Assembly (NCBI RefSeq): GCF_004770155.1
Contig: NZ_RQFA01000014.1
Coordinates: forward strand, 174,314 to 238,313
Reading direction: 5' to 3'
Length of the DNA stretch: 64,000 bases
Source: Leptospira gomenensis
GTDB taxonomy: Bacteria; Spirochaetota; Leptospiria; Leptospirales; Leptospiraceae
In this document: piece by piece, positions 54,856-64,000 of the stretch
Position numbering within the stretch: position 1 is the stretch's first letter
Layout of the letters: each line of letters begins with the position of its first letter
Notes under the pieces: model-generated
Told to the model about the DNA's origin: nothing
Databases searched by the model: none
The model's input: the letters and a program-made list of their open reading frames with translations, nothing else
Position numbers and translations under genes: made by a program

Positions 54856-55353
54856 ATGAGTACGGCAAAATTCGAACAAAGCAAACGGGAAGGAGTTCAT
54901 AAGGAATTCGAAACCCTAGTGGGAAACTGGAAAGGAGTCGCGCAGATGATGTTCGAAGAGAACAAAATCGCCGACGAATCCCCGATCTACGGAACGATCC
55001 GTACGATCTTAGGGGGAAGATTTCTTCTGCACGAATACAAAGGAAGTTACGGAGGAGAACCTCTCGAAGGAATCGCGATCTACGGATATCATATCGACAA
55101 AAAAAGATACGAGTCCGCCTGGATCGAAAGTTTCGGAATGGGAACGGGAATCCTTTTTTCGGTAGGAACTCCGAGCGCAAAGGATTGGTCGTTTACCGGT
55201 CACTACGGCGGCGAAACCCCCGAAACCAGTTGGGGCTGGAGAACGAACATCGAACTCGACGGAAACGACAAACTCGTCCTTTTTTCCCAAAACCTCCGTC
55301 CCACGGGAGAAAAGGCGGGAGGCGTCCGCATCCTCTACGAAAGAATCATCTAA
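54856..55353 (+). CDS. DUF1579 family protein
   Basis: The 165-aa protein has the calycin-like DUF1579 pattern: LVGNWKGVAQMMFEENKIAD, TIRTILGGRFLLHEYKGSYGG and EGIAIYGYHIDKKRYESAWI. No signal peptide. Function unknown; a small-molecule-binding beta barrel is likely from the family. The ATG at 54856 is where homology begins; an ATG at 54835 adds seven residues. It lies 52 bp after the SIMPL gene. Confidence 0.85.
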   Translation: MSTAKFEQSKREGVHKEFETLVGNWKGVAQMMFEENKIADESPIYGTIRTILGGRFLLHEYKGSYGGEPLEGIAIYGYHIDKKRYESAWIESFGMGTGILFSVGTPSAKDWSFTGHYGGETPETSWGWRTNIELDGNDKLVLFSQNLRPTGEKAGGVRILYERII

Positions 55354-55671
55354 ACACCGTGACCTTCGTTTCGAGACGGACTTCGAACGGTGCGTTTCGT
55401 ACCCGACTGCGAGCGTTTCTCTTTTTTAGATCCACGAAAAATCGGTTTCTCCCGGCTTCGTCCGAACGAAGACGGGTATCGCTCGCGTCGTAGAAATAAG
55501 AGGAACACGAAAACTACGAACACGACTTGGATTCCCGATCAAAAATTAATTTCCAGCCCGATCGGAAAGTGCGGAATCCGAGGAGGATATGTTCCCGGAA
55601 AAAAAGTTTTGGAACCTTGGATCGTATCCCGTCCGATTCCGTTCTAAAAATCCTTTGACTTTCTTCCAGGT
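55354..55671. other. Intergenic region without recognisable gene
   Basis: 318 bp with only short frames lacking ribosome sites. No element copy, hairpin terminator or clear promoter was seen. It separates the DUF1579 gene from the ATP-grasp operon, whose promoter probably lies in its last 100 bp. Confidence 0.45.
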
Positions 55672-56946
55672 ATGGGAAGACATATTCAGGAAATGAAACA
55701 AACGGGGTATTTTATTTCCATAGGAGCCGGAATCAACCAAGTGCCCTTGATCAAAGCGGCGATCCGTTTGGGATATTCCGTGATCGCGGTGGATCAAAAC
55801 GACAAGGCCCCCGGACTCGCGCTCGCCTCTCTGCGTATCATGGAATCCGTAACCGAATATCGTAAAATTCTAAAGATCCTTTCCGAAATTCCCATGCAGG
55901 GAACGATAGTCGGAATCGGAACACGTTCCTACGGAAAGGCGACGTACACCGCTTCGTATATCGCCGATAAGCTGAAGCTGCGTTATGCGCCTCTTGCCTC
56001 GGTGGAAATCTGCTCCGATAAAAATCTGCTAAAAAAAGCCGCTTCGGATGCGGGAATTCTCGTGCCGCAAGGATACGATCCCAAGGCGGGAATTTCCAAA
56101 AACCAGTTTCCCTTCGTATACAAACCCTCCGGCGGCAGCGCTAAGGAAGGAATCAGAACGTTTCACGAACAGGAAGAATGGGAACTCTTCCTAAAGACGC
56201 GAAAAAAAAACGCCCGCGTAAAAACTGGAAACACCGGACGAAAAACTTCCCTCCCCGAACGGGAGGAATGGATCGCCGAAGAATACGTGCCCGGTTTCGA
56301 AATCACGGTATGTGGTCTCGTGCAGAACGGAAATTTTTTTCCAGCTTCGATCTCCCACAAGGACGTGACTTCTTACGATCCCTATTTGGAAACCGCACAC
56401 ACATTGCCGTTTCAAAACCGAGAGCTCGTCGGAGAAATCCTTCTTAATTGTCGCGCGATTACGGCGGCAGCTCGTATGAATCAATGTCCTTTCGTCGCGG
56501 AATTCCGCATCACCCCGCAAGGAGAAATTTATCTGATCGAGGCCGCACCCGAAGTGGGAGGGGAATTTTTAGCCGACTATCTTCTCCCGGAATATTTCGG
56601 TTCCGATTATTTCGAAAACCTCGTAAAACTGCTCGTAGGCGACACGGTCCTTCCGTTTAAAAATTACGTTTCCGTGCCGAAAAAGTTCGGAGGGATTTTC
56701 TTTTCGGCTCCGCCCCGCGGAAAATCCAAGCTGACACGTTATGCGGAATTTCAAACAGACGGAAAGGAAAAACTTTTATTCGACAATAAACGGAAAGAGC
56801 TCGGCGAAGTTCTACGCGTCTCGGAAGGAAACTCTGCGCGAGTCCGTAGCGTCGGAATCCTCGGCCCGGCGGCAAACGATCAAACGCCCGAAGAATGGAA
56901 ACGATCCGTTCTGAAAAGGTTGGAAAGCGAATTTGAATCCCTCTGA
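55672..56946 (+). CDS. ATP-grasp ligase-like protein
   Basis: The 424-aa protein follows the ATP-grasp plan: pre-ATP-grasp domain (GAGINQVPLIKAAIRLGYSV, DQNDKAPGL), the ATP-binding lysine region FVYKPSGGSAKEGIRTF near residue 150, WIAEEYVPGFEITVCGL (hinge) and the metal-site stretch FVAEFRITPQGEIYLIEAAPEVGG near 275-300. ATP-grasp enzymes join a carboxylate to an amine or thiol through an acyl-phosphate. The substrate is unknown. ATG at 55672 is used; ATG at 55693, after AGGA, is an alternative. The next gene starts inside its last 14 bp. Confidence 0.88.
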   Translation: MGRHIQEMKQTGYFISIGAGINQVPLIKAAIRLGYSVIAVDQNDKAPGLALASLRIMESVTEYRKILKILSEIPMQGTIVGIGTRSYGKATYTASYIADKLKLRYAPLASVEICSDKNLLKKAASDAGILVPQGYDPKAGISKNQFPFVYKPSGGSAKEGIRTFHEQEEWELFLKTRKKNARVKTGNTGRKTSLPEREEWIAEEYVPGFEITVCGLVQNGNFFPASISHKDVTSYDPYLETAHTLPFQNRELVGEILLNCRAITAAARMNQCPFVAEFRITPQGEIYLIEAAPEVGGEFLADYLLPEYFGSDYFENLVKLLVGDTVLPFKNYVSVPKKFGGIFFSAPPRGKSKLTRYAEFQTDGKEKLLFDNKRKELGEVLRVSEGNSARVRSVGILGPAANDQTPEEWKRSVLKRLESEFESL

Positions 56947-57577
56947 ATCCTCCCGGGAGGCTTGGAACGTCCACTATACCAGGAACCGATCCAAGTTGAC
57001 CTATCCGGACGAAAATCTAGTGCGCATGTTGTCCAAAATCCTTTCGGAAAACCAGAACCGAACCCAACGTCCCAACGCCCTCGATTTCGGAACCGGATCC
57101 GGCAGACATTGCGTTTTGTTAAACGAATTCGGTTATCAAGTACACGCGGCCGACTACACGGAAAACTCGGTACAAACCGTAAGACAAGAATACCCCTACG
57201 TGAACGCGGTCGTGACCGGCGCACCTCCCCTTCCTTTCGAGAATCGTTTTTTCGACGTAGTAGTGAGTTGGGGGGTGTTACACTACAATACGGCCGATTC
57301 CGCCAAAGCCTTGTTAGATGAAAAAAGAAGAATCCTCAAACAGGGAGGATATCTGGCCGGATCGGTCCGCGCGGTCGGCGACACTCACCTTCGAGCGCAG
57401 GGAACCGAAATCGGCACACCGGATCTCAAAGGCGCCTATTCGAGGTTTTATTCCCTCGAAGAGTTGCGGGAAACGTTGTCCGGCTTCTCCCGCGTCGAAT
57501 TCGGATACACGGAACGCACTCCCCTCGGCAAATTGGAGGAAAGGATTTGTCATTGGATCTTTCTGGCGAAACTCTAA
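56933..57577 (+). CDS. Class I SAM-dependent methyltransferase
   Basis: The 214-aa protein has the SAM-binding motif ALDFGTGSGRHCVLLNEFG (about residues 48-66), DYTENSVQTVRQEYP, and the WGVLHYNTADSAKALLDEKRRILKQGGY region typical of small-molecule methyltransferases. The start is a TTG at 56933 with GGAAAG upstream, overlapping the ATP-grasp gene by 14 bp. It is thus translationally coupled. The substrate is unknown; adjacency implies the product of the ATP-grasp enzyme. Confidence 0.85.
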   Translation: MNPSESSREAWNVHYTRNRSKLTYPDENLVRMLSKILSENQNRTQRPNALDFGTGSGRHCVLLNEFGYQVHAADYTENSVQTVRQEYPYVNAVVTGAPPLPFENRFFDVVVSWGVLHYNTADSAKALLDEKRRILKQGGYLAGSVRAVGDTHLRAQGTEIGTPDLKGAYSRFYSLEELRETLSGFSRVEFGYTERTPLGKLEERICHWIFLAKL

Positions 57578-58440
57578 ACGAGGACTGTCCCTGCTGCGAA
57601 ACCAAGGGCTGGAAATTCCTGTATCACTCCACATTCAATCGATATAATATTCCAATTTATGAATGTAGTTCCTGCGGCTTTCAAACCCAATACCCGCGAC
57701 CTTCCCCTGACAAATTGTATACGGAGGAATACTATACCGGAGAGGCGGATTTCTCTTATAGAGACGAACGAAACACAGAAACCTACGACCGTTACGTTTG
57801 GCGGGCGAGAATCGAAAACATAAAACGGTTTAAATCCCGAGGAGAATTTTTGGACGTGGGTTGTTCGTTCGGGGGATTTCTTAACTGCGCGCGGGAAGCC
57901 GGTTTTCGCGTGACCGGGGTCGAGATATCCGCGTATTCGGCGAAGGTCGCGTCCGAACGCGGCGTGCGGATTTATACCGGAGAATTTTTGGACGCGGACT
58001 TGCCCGAAAATTTCTTCGACGTAGTCACTCTCGTAGAAGTGATCGAACATTTATCCGAACCGAAACTCGTGTTCCAAAAACTAAACCGAATTCTAAAACC
58101 GGGCGGACTACTTCTGATTCAAACTGCCAACTTCGAAGGATGGCAGGCGATCAAAGCGGGTGCGTCGTATCACTATTATCTTCCCGGGCATTTTTATTAT
58201 TATTCCGAATCCAATCTGAAAAAAATTCTTGATCGGTCCGGTTTTACGGATCATATCACGTATCCCGGAGTGGACTTTCCTCTTTTGGCGAAACTACTCA
58301 AATCCAGAGGAAGTTTTCGATCCTGGACGGAATACCGCAAATGGTTCCGGATCGCGTTCTATCACTGGAAAAGTAAACTCAGAAAAAAAAACAGACCTTT
58401 GACTTCTTCGATGGTCGTATACAGCTTTAAGGCGGAATAA
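57547..58440 (+). CDS. SAM-dependent methyltransferase with N-terminal zinc ribbon
   Basis: The 297-aa protein has four cysteines in CPCCETKGW and YECSSCGF (residues about 16-46), a zinc-ribbon like that of sugar C-methyltransferases, then the SAM motif FLDVGCSFGGFLNCAREAGF near 100 and VVTLVEVIEHLSEPKLVFQKL, ending in a hydrophobic segment. The TTG start at 57547 has GGAGGAAAGG just upstream and overlaps the preceding methyltransferase by 31 bp. Second methyltransferase in a row, so one molecule may be methylated twice, or two different ones. Confidence 0.85.
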   Translation: MSLDLSGETLNEDCPCCETKGWKFLYHSTFNRYNIPIYECSSCGFQTQYPRPSPDKLYTEEYYTGEADFSYRDERNTETYDRYVWRARIENIKRFKSRGEFLDVGCSFGGFLNCAREAGFRVTGVEISAYSAKVASERGVRIYTGEFLDADLPENFFDVVTLVEVIEHLSEPKLVFQKLNRILKPGGLLLIQTANFEGWQAIKAGASYHYYLPGHFYYYSESNLKKILDRSGFTDHITYPGVDFPLLAKLLKSRGSFRSWTEYRKWFRIAFYHWKSKLRKKNRPLTSSMVVYSFKAE

Positions 58441-58442
58441 GG

Positions 58443-60695
58443 ATGTTGCATTTACTAAAACCGGGCTGGCTTACCGACTCGGATAAAATTCCCGAAAAAG
58501 GGATATTAAGAATTTTCGTATTGTTCGTACGAATCATCGTCGGTTCCGCATATCGTTTCGTAAAGGACGATTGTCTGATGCAGGCTTCCGGAATTTCTTA
58601 TACGACGATCGTTTCCCTCATTCCGATGTTGACCGTCGCGTTGTCCCTCATTACGATCACTTCCGGATTGGAAAACAGAAAGGAAGAGATCTTCGATACG
58701 ATCAACACGTTCATACTTCAAAGCAACATCAACGCGGATATAAACACGTATCTGGAAACCATCGGAGATCTCATCGATACGGCGACACAAATCGGAGCGA
58801 TCGGTTTCGTGATACTCGTATTTTCGGCTACGGCGGTATTACGATCTTTGGAGAACGCATTCAACGGAATTTGGAAGATACGATCCAGCAGATCGCTTTT
58901 TCAAAAACTCGTATTCTATTTTTTCGTCCTCGCGATCGGCCCTTTGTTGTTCGTCATCGGCGAAGGTGTCGCGCAGAAGCTCATAGATTTTTTCCGGCCA
59001 CCGCACTATTTGTCGATGGAACGGGACGGCTCGGGCAAAATCTGGGTCGCGGGGGAAAACGGAACCCTTTTTAGAATGGACGCTTCCCTCAAAAGGGAAT
59101 ATTCGATCCGAGAGGACGAGATCGACTTCGAGAATATGAAATGTCTGGATAATCTCGGCGGACGACTCGATTTCTGCAAAAAACCCGACGTCGAAAACGC
59201 CGATTTCGTCAAAATCAGAATCCGGGAAGAATTGATCTACGCGATTTCCTCGAGAGGAATTCTACTTGTAAAACCGGTGGAGTCCTCGGTTTGGAATCTC
59301 ACTTCCCTGGAGGGAACGGAACTAAAAGACATCGAAGTAGTAAATTCGAATAATATTTTTATAATATTCAAAAACGGTGAAGTCCTTCATTATATACCCG
59401 AAGGAATCTCATTTAAACCTATCTTCAAGGACAGATTGAAGATGAACGCGTCCCGTGTTTATTTTCCGGACGCGCACAACGGATACATCGCGGATCAATC
59501 GGGAACCGTCTGGACGAGTAACGACGGAGGATTCAGTTTCTATCCGAATCGGTTGACTCATTTGGAATTTCACGACATTCACCGTTCCGAAAACGGCGAT
59601 CTGTTTTTAGCCGGAGAAAGGGGCGTTCTCTACCGTTCGCGCGACGGCGGTAACAGCTGGCTCGATTTGAGTCATAAACGTTACAACTTCATCCGCATCT
59701 GGTCGTTTGCGGCATCGGAGGATACGATGGAACTTTTTTTGATGGATAGTATAGGAAATATACTGATTTCGACGGACGAGGGTGATCATTGGAATCCGTT
59801 TTACACGCCGCTGAACGGCAAATTATGGGCGAATCTTCTTCTGGAAAGAAAAGAGAACGGAAAATTGAGGATGCTCAACGTCGGAGATTACAAGACCATC
59901 AGCGTCACAGAGTCCAAGGACCAGAAGTTCGCAACGACCGTGATCACCGGAGGTGACAGCGTATTTTCTGTATATTCGTTTTTACGAATATTATTTCCGC
60001 TTTCGGGAATTTGGCTTTTTTTTCTGAGTTTGTATTCCCTGATCCCGAACACGAAGGTTCCTCTAAAAGCGTCCGCGGTAGGAGCCGTAGTAACCGGCGT
60101 GATTTTTCTCGTATTTCTGTGGGCGTTTCAGGTCTATCTTTCCTCCTTCAGTGAAACGACTATGATCATCTACAAGGCGTTAGCCGCCGTCCCGATTTTC
60201 CTTTTGGGCGTATATTCACTTTCCTTAATAGTATTATTCGGAGCGGAGATCACCGCATCCCTACAGTATCGGGAGCGTTACCTGGCTCCGCTCCACTCTT
60301 TGGACGAAATCCATTCTTCTCCGAGCAACGAATTCAGAAAGTTGATCGCTGTTCTAAAAACGGCCTATCGGATTCAAAAAGAGAAAAAGATTCCTTCCTC
60401 CTCGTATGAACTCGCACGCGTTTCGCTTTTAAAGGAGGAGGAAATTCCGATTTTGACCAAGAAGTTATGCGAGTTGGAATTGTTATCCGAAACCGGAAAA
60501 AATTCTTTCGTTCCGATCGTTGCGCCCGGCGATCTCAGTCTCGGGGACGTATACAGGAAAATCCCTGAGCCGTTATTGACCGGAGACGAGGGTTTGAAGT
60601 TGTTTGCGGAGGCGGTCCGGATCAAAGTCGAAAGAACGGAAGAAAAACTTCAACACGACCTCGATACGATCAAATTCTCCGATCTAATCGCCTAA
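58443..60695 (+). CDS. YihY/BrkB-family membrane protein with an inserted beta-propeller
   Basis: Residues about 20-185 and 510-610 form the YihY/BrkB membrane domain (DDCLMQASGISYTTIVSLIP, FSATAVLRSLENAFNGIW, then SALVLFGAEITASL-like LSLIVLFGAEITASL). Between them, about residues 188-505, lies a propeller-like domain with three Asp-box motifs: SNDGGFSF, SRDGGNSW and STDEGDHW (about 359, 399, 443). Typical YihY proteins are about 280-430 aa, so this is a chimera of 750 aa. Residues 610-750 are a cytosolic helical tail. It starts 2 bp after the methyltransferase stop, so it is in the same operon. Function is unknown. Confidence 0.85.
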   Translation: MLHLLKPGWLTDSDKIPEKGILRIFVLFVRIIVGSAYRFVKDDCLMQASGISYTTIVSLIPMLTVALSLITITSGLENRKEEIFDTINTFILQSNINADINTYLETIGDLIDTATQIGAIGFVILVFSATAVLRSLENAFNGIWKIRSSRSLFQKLVFYFFVLAIGPLLFVIGEGVAQKLIDFFRPPHYLSMERDGSGKIWVAGENGTLFRMDASLKREYSIREDEIDFENMKCLDNLGGRLDFCKKPDVENADFVKIRIREELIYAISSRGILLVKPVESSVWNLTSLEGTELKDIEVVNSNNIFIIFKNGEVLHYIPEGISFKPIFKDRLKMNASRVYFPDAHNGYIADQSGTVWTSNDGGFSFYPNRLTHLEFHDIHRSENGDLFLAGERGVLYRSRDGGNSWLDLSHKRYNFIRIWSFAASEDTMELFLMDSIGNILISTDEGDHWNPFYTPLNGKLWANLLLERKENGKLRMLNVGDYKTISVTESKDQKFATTVITGGDSVFSVYSFLRILFPLSGIWLFFLSLYSLIPNTKVPLKASAVGAVVTGVIFLVFLWAFQVYLSSFSETTMIIYKALAAVPIFLLGVYSLSLIVLFGAEITASLQYRERYLAPLHSLDEIHSSPSNEFRKLIAVLKTAYRIQKEKKIPSSSYELARVSLLKEEEIPILTKKLCELELLSETGKNSFVPIVAPGDLSLGDVYRKIPEPLLTGDEGLKLFAEAVRIKVERTEEKLQHDLDTIKFSDLIA

Positions 60696-60712
60696 CAAAG
60701 ATTAGGCTTTTT
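60690..60712. terminator. Shared hairpin holding both convergent stop codons
   Basis: GCCTAA-CAAAGA-TTAGGC-TTTTT: the TAA of the YihY gene is in the left arm and the TAA of flgJ, on the minus strand, is in the right arm. The T-run follows on the plus strand; the minus strand has no equal run but an A-rich stretch. Confidence 0.8.
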
Positions 60713-61190
60713 GATCCGTTTTCCGATTTTTGGAAACAGGAGCCAGGTTGGAGGAAAGGGATTGATAGATCTGTTCCGCGAGACCCAGCGACGAATTGGA
60801 GGATAAATTTTTCGAGTATTCGTCGTATAACATGTCTTCGAAAATTTCCTCAGCGTGTCCGCCGTCGATGAGGCCTGATTTTTGTACCGTCTTTTTCATT
60901 TCGGACAACATCATCTTTACGAAAAGCGATTCGAATTCCACCGATGCAGAATATAATTTCTTACGATACGGATCGGTTTGTATTTCTTCTTTAATGTTAT
61001 GCGGAAGACGGATTTCCGAAGAGCTGATCTTACCTGAAAGTTTTTCGTTGAATTCCTGACGCAACGTTTCGGGAAAAGACGCCGCCCGATTGGCCTTACT
61101 TTCCTTTTCCACATTGAGAAGACTTCTAACCTCCGGTTTGTCGGTCAGGTTCAGTTTATTGGTATAATCCTGGATGGAATCGATTCTCAT
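60702..61190 (-). CDS. flgJ: FlgJ-type rod-binding protein
   Basis: The 162-aa protein contains the FlgJ N-terminal (rod-binding) domain: YSASVEFESLFVKMMLSEMKKTVQKSG and EEIFEDMLYDEYSKNLS, about residues 80-140. It lacks the C-terminal muramidase domain of enteric FlgJ, as in other spirochaetes, so cell-wall digestion must come from another protein. The ATG overlaps the flgI stop by 4 bp. Confidence 0.88.
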   Translation of the reverse strand: MRIDSIQDYTNKLNLTDKPEVRSLLNVEKESKANRAASFPETLRQEFNEKLSGKISSSEIRLPHNIKEEIQTDPYRKKLYSASVEFESLFVKMMLSEMKKTVQKSGLIDGGHAEEIFEDMLYDEYSKNLSSNSSLGLAEQIYQSLSSNLAPVSKNRKTDQKA

Positions 61191-62265
61191 TGTATCTCCA
61201 ACTCGGCGTGTAACGCGCCGGATTTTTTAAGAGCTTCCAAAATAGCGATGATATCTTTCGTGGACGCCCCTACTTTATTCAACGCCTCCACGACGTCGCC
61301 GACGCTCGTCGCTTCTTCTATTACGAAGGAACTTTTCGTCGGCTCCTGATCCTTGCCCAACCAACTCCTTTTTCTGTTTTTGTCGGTCACGGAAAGATTT
61401 AAACCGGAACGGGATACGGCCACTTCTTCGATCGTGATGTTTCCTCCCATCACGATGACCCCGGTCCTTTCATTGATGACGACCTTGGGTCTTGTCTGGG
61501 TTTCGACGGTCAGGTTCTCAATGTCGCTTAACAAATTCAATAATGCGTCCGATTTATTCTCGAACGTTTTTCCGAGAACGATATTGATCTCGGTCGGAGA
61601 AACGGGAATCACCGACTCGGGAGCGATTCCGTGTTTACCCGGAAGGATAGATCTGATCTGCGATACAACCGCGTTCAAAGTGGTGAAGTCCTGACCTTCC
61701 AATTGGATCTGAACGCGTTCGGAAGAATAAAAATTCTGATCCAACTCCTGTTCGACGATCGCGCCTCCGTGAACTATTCCCACGGTCTTTTTATTTCCAC
61801 GTCCTCCGCTTCCCCGTTCCTGCTCCTGTCTACCTCCGAAAGAAATCACACCGGAAGCGACCGCAAAGGTTTTATCTCCCGCCGTTTTCAAAGGCGACTG
61901 CAAAAGTACACCTCCTTCCAAAGACTTGGCGTCTCCTATCGAAGAAACGGTTACGTTGAGTTTGTCCCCCTTACGCGCGTAGGTCGGAATAGTCGCGGTG
62001 ATCAAAACCGAGGCGATGTTTCTGGTTTGATCCGGTTTTAGATTCGCATCCACTCCCAGATTTTTTAGATAGTTTTTCATACTTTCGGAAGTAAACGGAG
62101 TTTTGCCGTCTCCCGTTCCGGGAAGACCGACCACGATTCCGTACCCGGTGATTTGATTTTCTCGAATCCCTTCGATGCGTGCCACGTCCTTGAGTCTCAA
62201 TTCCGCGGCGAAATTCCGAGTTAGAGTCAAAAAATAGAATATATAAAATATGGAATATTTTAATT

Positions 62266-62269
<4 letters not shown>
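61187..62269 (-). CDS. flgI: Flagellar P-ring protein FlgI
   Basis: The 360-aa protein has a signal peptide (FYIFYFLTLTRNFAA) and the FlgI sequence DVARIEGIRENQITGYGIVVGLPGTGDG, followed by TPFTSESMKNYLKNLG and PEVIVNERTGVIVMGG-like VVINERTGVIVMGG. FlgI forms the periplasmic P-ring around the rod. Length fits. flgH, flgI and flgJ overlap by 4 bp each (ATGA). Confidence 0.95.
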
Positions 62270-63999
<1,730 letters not shown>

Positions 64000-64000
64000 T

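Overview
The window is a chromosomal segment of a pathogenic-clade Leptospira. The decisive marker is lipL32 at 42892-43710, the major outer-membrane lipoprotein of pathogenic leptospires. The spirochaete-type flagellar operons agree with this. Base composition looks to be in the mid to upper forties percent GC by eye, which is high for the genus and suggests one of the GC-richer pathogen species. The species itself cannot be read from the sequence.

Layout. 1-3415 (+): end of fliH, then fliI, fliJ, a small overlapping ORF and flbB. 3436-4463: a small exported protein and a GNAT acetyltransferase. 4789-20314 (-): a long flagellar export, switch and regulation operon read from right to left as fliN-fliO-fliP-fliQ-fliR-flhB-flhA-flhF-flhG-(membrane protein)-whiG-fapA-(small protein)-(SwrB-like protein)-remA-gmk. 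20448-31570: mixed metabolism, including a transporter fused to phosphatidylserine decarboxylase, a 7TM signalling ATPase, a hydroxylase/SDR pair, a GST and an M3 peptidase. 31680-36416: a lipoprotein and an acyl-CoA/alcohol-type cluster (MaoC-like protein, TetR, crotonase, alcohol dehydrogenase). 36738-39119: a beta-propeller lipoprotein, followed by a 35-bp tandem array. 39499-42082 (-): metK, a split-transketolase subunit and a ClpS-like adaptor. 42272-43710: a ParB-like protein and lipL32. 44168-51738: an acyl-CoA dehydrogenase, a TIP30-like oxidoreductase, a membrane adenylate cyclase, a repeat-rich island around a mepB-family gene, a DUF962 protein and a class II photolyase. 51965-54094: groES-groEL with two CIRCE operators and a terminator. 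54132-60695: small exported or cytosolic proteins, then an apparent operon of an ATP-grasp enzyme, two methyltransferases and a YihY/BrkB membrane protein carrying an inserted propeller. 60702-63999 (-): flgJ-like, flgI, flgH, flgA and the end of flgG.

The main discovery is a dispersed element of about 150-160 bp. It has near-palindromic ends of the type GTNGGAANTCCNAC and a GC-rich hairpin core. I find five copies: 335-494, 4539-4691, 16287-16444, 48570-48719 and 49486-49635. One copy lies in frame inside flhB and adds about 53 residues to the N-terminal region of this export-gate protein. Another separates fliH from fliI. Two almost identical copies bracket the mepB-like gene. Other notable items are a perfectly phased 6 x 71-bp hairpin array, an 8 x 35-bp array, the AGCS-Psd fusion, the YihY-propeller chimera with its biosynthetic-looking neighbours, and a candidate TetR operator at 34475-34490. 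No transposase, rRNA, tRNA or CRISPR array was found.
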